Below are positions 31,524-34,172 of a DNA stretch of 34,172 bases, one piece after another. The first letter of the stretch is position 1. The number at the start of each line of letters is the position of its first letter. The stretch comes from an uncultured Lachnospiraceae bacterium (GTDB lineage Bacteria > Bacillota > Clostridia > Lachnospirales > Lachnospiraceae), in the NCBI GenBank assembly GCA_910577825.1, contig CAJTOK010000040.1, forward strand, positions 1 through 34,172, in the 5' to 3' direction. Under the pieces are notes generated by a model. It searched no databases and was not told the origin of the DNA. It saw nothing but the letters and a program-made list of their open reading frames with translations. The translations under genes and the position numbers were made by a program.

Positions 31524-31958
31524 CTATTTCTTTTTTGTAATCTTTATAGAATATACAATAGTACTGATTAAGGCGCACAATATGAGAATATGCAATATAG
31601 TATGATATACATCGGGTATGTATTTATCATCTATTTGTAACCACTGTATTGTACCTGAAAAATACTCAATTTTTCTTTCTAATGTACCCATAAATCCACC
31701 ATTAAAAATAGTATACCATTCGTGGCAGATAAACTGTATCACAAACCACACCGAAAGCCATACAATTACAAACCATTTACCAATTTGTTCTTTAACAATG
31801 AATAACATCACAACTATTAAATAAATTAGAAAAAATATACCATCATCTTTATATGACCTCGAAACTAAACATTTATTTCCAAAACAAAATCCTGTCATAT
31901 CCAAAAAAAACCATAGTAACAATATCAACTGTGCTATAATACAATATATTTTTTTCAT
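31524..31958 (-). CDS. Small hypothetical membrane protein
   Basis: A 144-residue protein with four predicted membrane helices, at about residues 5-22, 41-58, 62-80 and 120-138, with a loop between the third and fourth (GFMGTLERKIEYFSGTIQW). The C-terminus is basic (KITKKK). I do not recognise the family. GGAGGT lies 6 bases before the ATG, so it looks like a real gene. It is followed on the minus strand by the nested inverted repeats and stands between relics of a mobile element, so it may be cargo. Codon use is more AT-rich than the chromosomal genes to the left. Confidence 0.6.
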   Translation of the reverse strand: MKKIYCIIAQLILLLWFFLDMTGFCFGNKCLVSRSYKDDGIFFLIYLIVVMLFIVKEQIGKWFVIVWLSVWFVIQFICHEWYTIFNGGFMGTLERKIEYFSGTIQWLQIDDKYIPDVYHTILHILILCALISTIVYSIKITKKK

Positions 31959-32032
31959 ACTGATACCTCCAAATCCGATTTGTACTCCTAACAGAATACC
32001 ACAATTACACTCATATTTCTATCAGATTTTAA

Positions 32033-32490
32033 TTAAATTTCTTCCTCCCTCCGCTTAGTTTTACTTTGTTGCTTATTATGCTGTCGGCTCTCGTTCTGAA
32101 GCTCCTTCTCAAGGTTCTTTTTGTTATAACTGATTATTTCTGCATACGCTAATTCTGTGGCGGTCTTGGTCTGCTCCCTGCGATACTGTCATATTCCGGT
32201 TGCAGAGACTGTATCTCTGCTTTCCACTGTTCCGGCGTTATTTTCCCGCCATTCTGTAAAAGGCTCTGCATACGCTCCTTTAATCCGGGGTACTTCGATA
32301 AGCTGTCCTTATGCTTCTTATCGTATTTCATCTTAGAAAGTCCTTTGAGTGGCTGGCTCTCCTTATAGGTAGCCTGGATTGGCGCAAAGAGGGCATACAT
32401 TTTTGGCAGTTCCTTTAACCGGTTTAGTTTCTGCCCATTTGAAAAGGGTAGCAGCTTCCCGGCAAATGGGAATTTAACTACCTTTTAATT
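32033..32490 (-). pseudogene. C-terminal relic of a relaxase-like mobilisation protein
   Basis: From about 32490 down, one frame reads KVVKFPFAGKLLPFSNGQKL, then LYALFAPIQ-type helical sequence (MYALFAPIQATYKESQPLKG) and TPEQWKAEIQSLQPEYDSIA. Near 32165-32180 the frame shifts; the other frame continues TKTATELAYAEIISYNKKNL, then EKELQNESRQHNKQQ, to a stop at 32033. The coiled, Lys/Glu/Gln-rich ending with ELQNESRQH is what I recall from C-termini of relaxase/mobilisation nucleases of Clostridia elements. The catalytic N-terminus is absent. The 83-residue frame 32149-32400 is only part of this relic. Confidence 0.55.
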
Positions 32491-33962
32491 AACCGTTTAA
32501 TTTTGGGAAGTATGAAACTCCCTAACAAATATAAATTACACAGATATACAAATAGATTTCCAATATACGGATAAAGAGTAAAGCGTCCTTTCATAGCAAC
32601 CTGTGCTGATAATGTCTTTGTATCAGACTGAAAGTAACTGGTCTGTGCCAGCACACTGCCTTTAAAATCTGAAACAACCGACATTCCCTTATTTGTATGT
32701 CTGATTATATTACTTCCATTTTCAACTCCACGTACAATCGCTGTCTTTGCAGCTAATAATGTCATTTCTTTCCAATCCGAAGCTGGAACAATTAGTATAT
32801 CTACATTATTTCTGCCTGCCTGCTGTATTTTAGGCAAAAATGCCATATCAGAACATATAAACGGTGCAATTCTGCCATATTCTGTATCAAAACTTTTTAG
32901 CATTCCATCTCCTTTTTGGCACAATTCCCCGATTGAACGTCCATGCTTAAAATATTCTGATATTAGTTCTCCTTGTGGACTAAATGCTACCGTTTTATTT
33001 TCCTTTAAGTCCTTGTAAGGGGTTTTCACCAATAATGAAACAATCAAATAAATTTCTTCCTGTTTTGCCATATCCGACGCCCGTTGCAAAAGCATATCTT
33101 CATCTTGTTTTAAAACCGCTCCATTCAGTTCAGACCAAAAAACAATCTTTGCACCTGCTTGTGCTTCCAATTCTGTTTTTAGGAAAAGACCATCAGCTAC
33201 TGATGATAGTTTATTCCTTGTATTGGTAATGTTTTCATCAGTAAATGTATTGGTATAAAATGTAGAATATACATCTTTATCATTATTTAACAGCTCTGAA
33301 ACCGGAACGGTTACTCCAGCAATCCTGACACTTTTATCTGGATTTCCTGCAAAATGAAACATAACAACTCCATAGACAAATACCAAGCCAATTACAGAAC
33401 CATATACGGTTATGTATTTTCTGATGTATTCTTTTTTGCTTTTATTGTTCCAAATCCATATAACCATTGCCGCCGTCCAATACATTAAAAAGGTGATTCC
33501 GTAAATCCCTGTTACCGTTACTATTTGTAGCAGATATAGATTCTGGTATTGTGTATAAGCGTCAGACAGCCCGCCCAAAATAGGATATACCAAATAGATA
33601 ATATATTCTATTGATACCATTATACTTGCAAAAATAACAGTATCTTGAAATCTCATTTTTGATTTTGACCAATAGATATATGGTAAAATTTTCAGAAAAG
33701 ATACCAAAAAAGCTACCACTATACATATTTTTATATCCATTCCGATGGCTTTTCCAAACTGGAAAACAAACCCAATAGTATATATAGAGCCAATTATAAG
33801 ATATACTTTCCGGGTATGGCTGAGAGAAAGCATATGTAAAAACAAAATTGGATAAATCCATGAAAAAACCGGGATACACCATTCTCCATTGGACATTACA
33901 TAAATTAAAAAAGCTAATATTATGAAAACTGCAAACCGGTTACTTTTTAAAAGATTTTTCAT
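32478..33962 (-). CDS. Apolipoprotein N-acyltransferase-like membrane protein
   Basis: This 494-residue protein has an N-terminal block of six to seven membrane helices (1-220), then an extracytoplasmic nitrilase-fold domain and a last helix (YIGNLFVYLCNLYLLGSFI), the layout of Lnt, which adds a fatty acid to the N-terminal cysteine of lipoproteins. The expected triad is visible: Glu in FWSELNGA, Lys in YFKHGRS and Cys in PFICSDM. Lnt is typical of Gram-negatives and Actinobacteria; sequence-diverged homologues occur in some Firmicutes, and this copy deviates from classical Lnt around the Glu (no PE motif). AAGGAG lies 8 bases before the ATG. It overlaps the upstream gene by 23 bases. The substrate is uncertain. 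Confidence 0.75.
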   Translation of the reverse strand: MKNLLKSNRFAVFIILAFLIYVMSNGEWCIPVFSWIYPILFLHMLSLSHTRKVYLIIGSIYTIGFVFQFGKAIGMDIKICIVVAFLVSFLKILPYIYWSKSKMRFQDTVIFASIMVSIEYIIYLVYPILGGLSDAYTQYQNLYLLQIVTVTGIYGITFLMYWTAAMVIWIWNNKSKKEYIRKYITVYGSVIGLVFVYGVVMFHFAGNPDKSVRIAGVTVPVSELLNNDKDVYSTFYTNTFTDENITNTRNKLSSVADGLFLKTELEAQAGAKIVFWSELNGAVLKQDEDMLLQRASDMAKQEEIYLIVSLLVKTPYKDLKENKTVAFSPQGELISEYFKHGRSIGELCQKGDGMLKSFDTEYGRIAPFICSDMAFLPKIQQAGRNNVDILIVPASDWKEMTLLAAKTAIVRGVENGSNIIRHTNKGMSVVSDFKGSVLAQTSYFQSDTKTLSAQVAMKGRFTLYPYIGNLFVYLCNLYLLGSFILPKIKRLIKR

Positions 33963-34164
33963 TGCCAGACTCCTTACTTACATTCTCTATAACTGCAAAA
34001 AACATCTGCAAGATAAAATGTATCATCAAAATAATCCTTAGTTTCTTAGGAAAAACTTTATATTGTCCTCCCATTGCCAACTCTCCTAATGGCAAGCCAC
34101 AAATTATGAGAAATGATAATACAATTCTCCGCAAGCATTGATTTGTCAAATTGTTCAATATCAT
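33940..34164 (-). CDS. Hypothetical membrane protein, possibly cut by the window edge
   Basis: A 74-residue frame with two hydrophobic stretches (RRIVLSFLIICGLPLGELAM and LRIILMIHFILQMFFAVI) and a polar tail. It overlaps the start of the Lnt-like gene by 23 bases, which suggests translational coupling. The frame remains open to the window edge before its ATG at 34164, so the true gene may be longer and this may be only its C-terminal part. Family not recognised. Confidence 0.45.
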   Translation of the reverse strand: MILNNLTNQCLRRIVLSFLIICGLPLGELAMGGQYKVFPKKLRIILMIHFILQMFFAVIENVSKESGNEKSFKK

Positions 34165-34172
34165 TATCTTAC

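Noticed and set aside
32149..32400. Stand-alone 83-residue protein
   Set aside because: Coding similarity extends upstream of its ATG and continues in another frame beyond its stop, so it is part of a larger relaxase relic.
1..34172. CRISPR arrays or phage genes
   Set aside because: No regularly spaced direct repeats and no phage structural or lysis genes were seen.

Overview
The window looks like AT-rich chromosomal DNA from a Gram-positive anaerobic butyrate producer, most likely a Lachnospiraceae member (Clostridia). This rests on three things: the gene order thl-crt-hbd-bcd-etfB-etfA, an adjacent gene matching the butyryl-CoA:acetate CoA-transferase family of gut Lachnospiraceae, and strong AAGGAGG-type ribosome binding sites with heavy AGG/AGA arginine use. 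The species cannot be named from sequence alone.

Layout. (1) 1-5.9 kb: a maltodextrin-type uptake and breakdown cluster (lipoprotein binding protein, two permeases, 4-alpha-glucanotransferase, LacI-type regulator) without its own ABC ATPase. (2) 6-9.8 kb: a convergent rtcB RNA ligase gene, then a C_GCAxxG_C_C redox-type protein and a zinc/manganese-type ABC transporter (ATPase and permease, no binding protein), followed by the wreck of a PD-(D/E)XK nuclease-domain gene. (3) 9.8-15.8 kb: housekeeping genes: an FAD-dependent oxidoreductase, a DUF896 protein, 5-formyltetrahydrofolate cyclo-ligase, an HtrA-like protease, ribosomal protein S15 behind a structured leader, and a MATE exporter. (4) 15.9-19.3 kb: a complete ISAs1-type insertion sequence with 18-bp inverted ends and a 9-bp target duplication. 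It sits just upstream of a promoter that drives a roughly 300-nt non-coding, highly structured segment ending in a terminator, followed by a DUF2828/von Willebrand A protein that resembles the Ro60/TROVE architecture.

(5) 19.3-27.7 kb: the full acetyl-CoA to butyrate route. The CoA-transferase gene points left. The six-gene thl-crt-hbd-bcd-etfB-etfA operon points right from a good promoter with a stem-loop leader. A broken zinc-ribbon/SHOCT gene lies between them. (6) 27.7-30.9 kb: a chemoreceptor and an upstream sugar-binding lipoprotein gene on the minus strand; the latter is interrupted by two frameshifts, each in a homopolymer run. (7) 31-34.2 kb: foreign-looking DNA with a relaxase C-terminal relic, a 43-residue ORF, nested inverted repeats, and cargo that includes an apolipoprotein N-acyltransferase-like membrane protein.

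Most striking is the non-coding locus at about 17.40-17.70 kb next to the DUF2828-vWA gene. It carries two hairpins with the same GCCA tetraloop 112 bp apart, each followed by a 5-bp/7-nt arm, one of which looks like a tRNA T-arm. With an rtcB RNA ligase gene 10 kb away, this suggests an RNA-binding or RNA-quality-control module analogous to Ro60/Y RNA. That link is inference; the repeated structure, promoter and terminator are directly visible.
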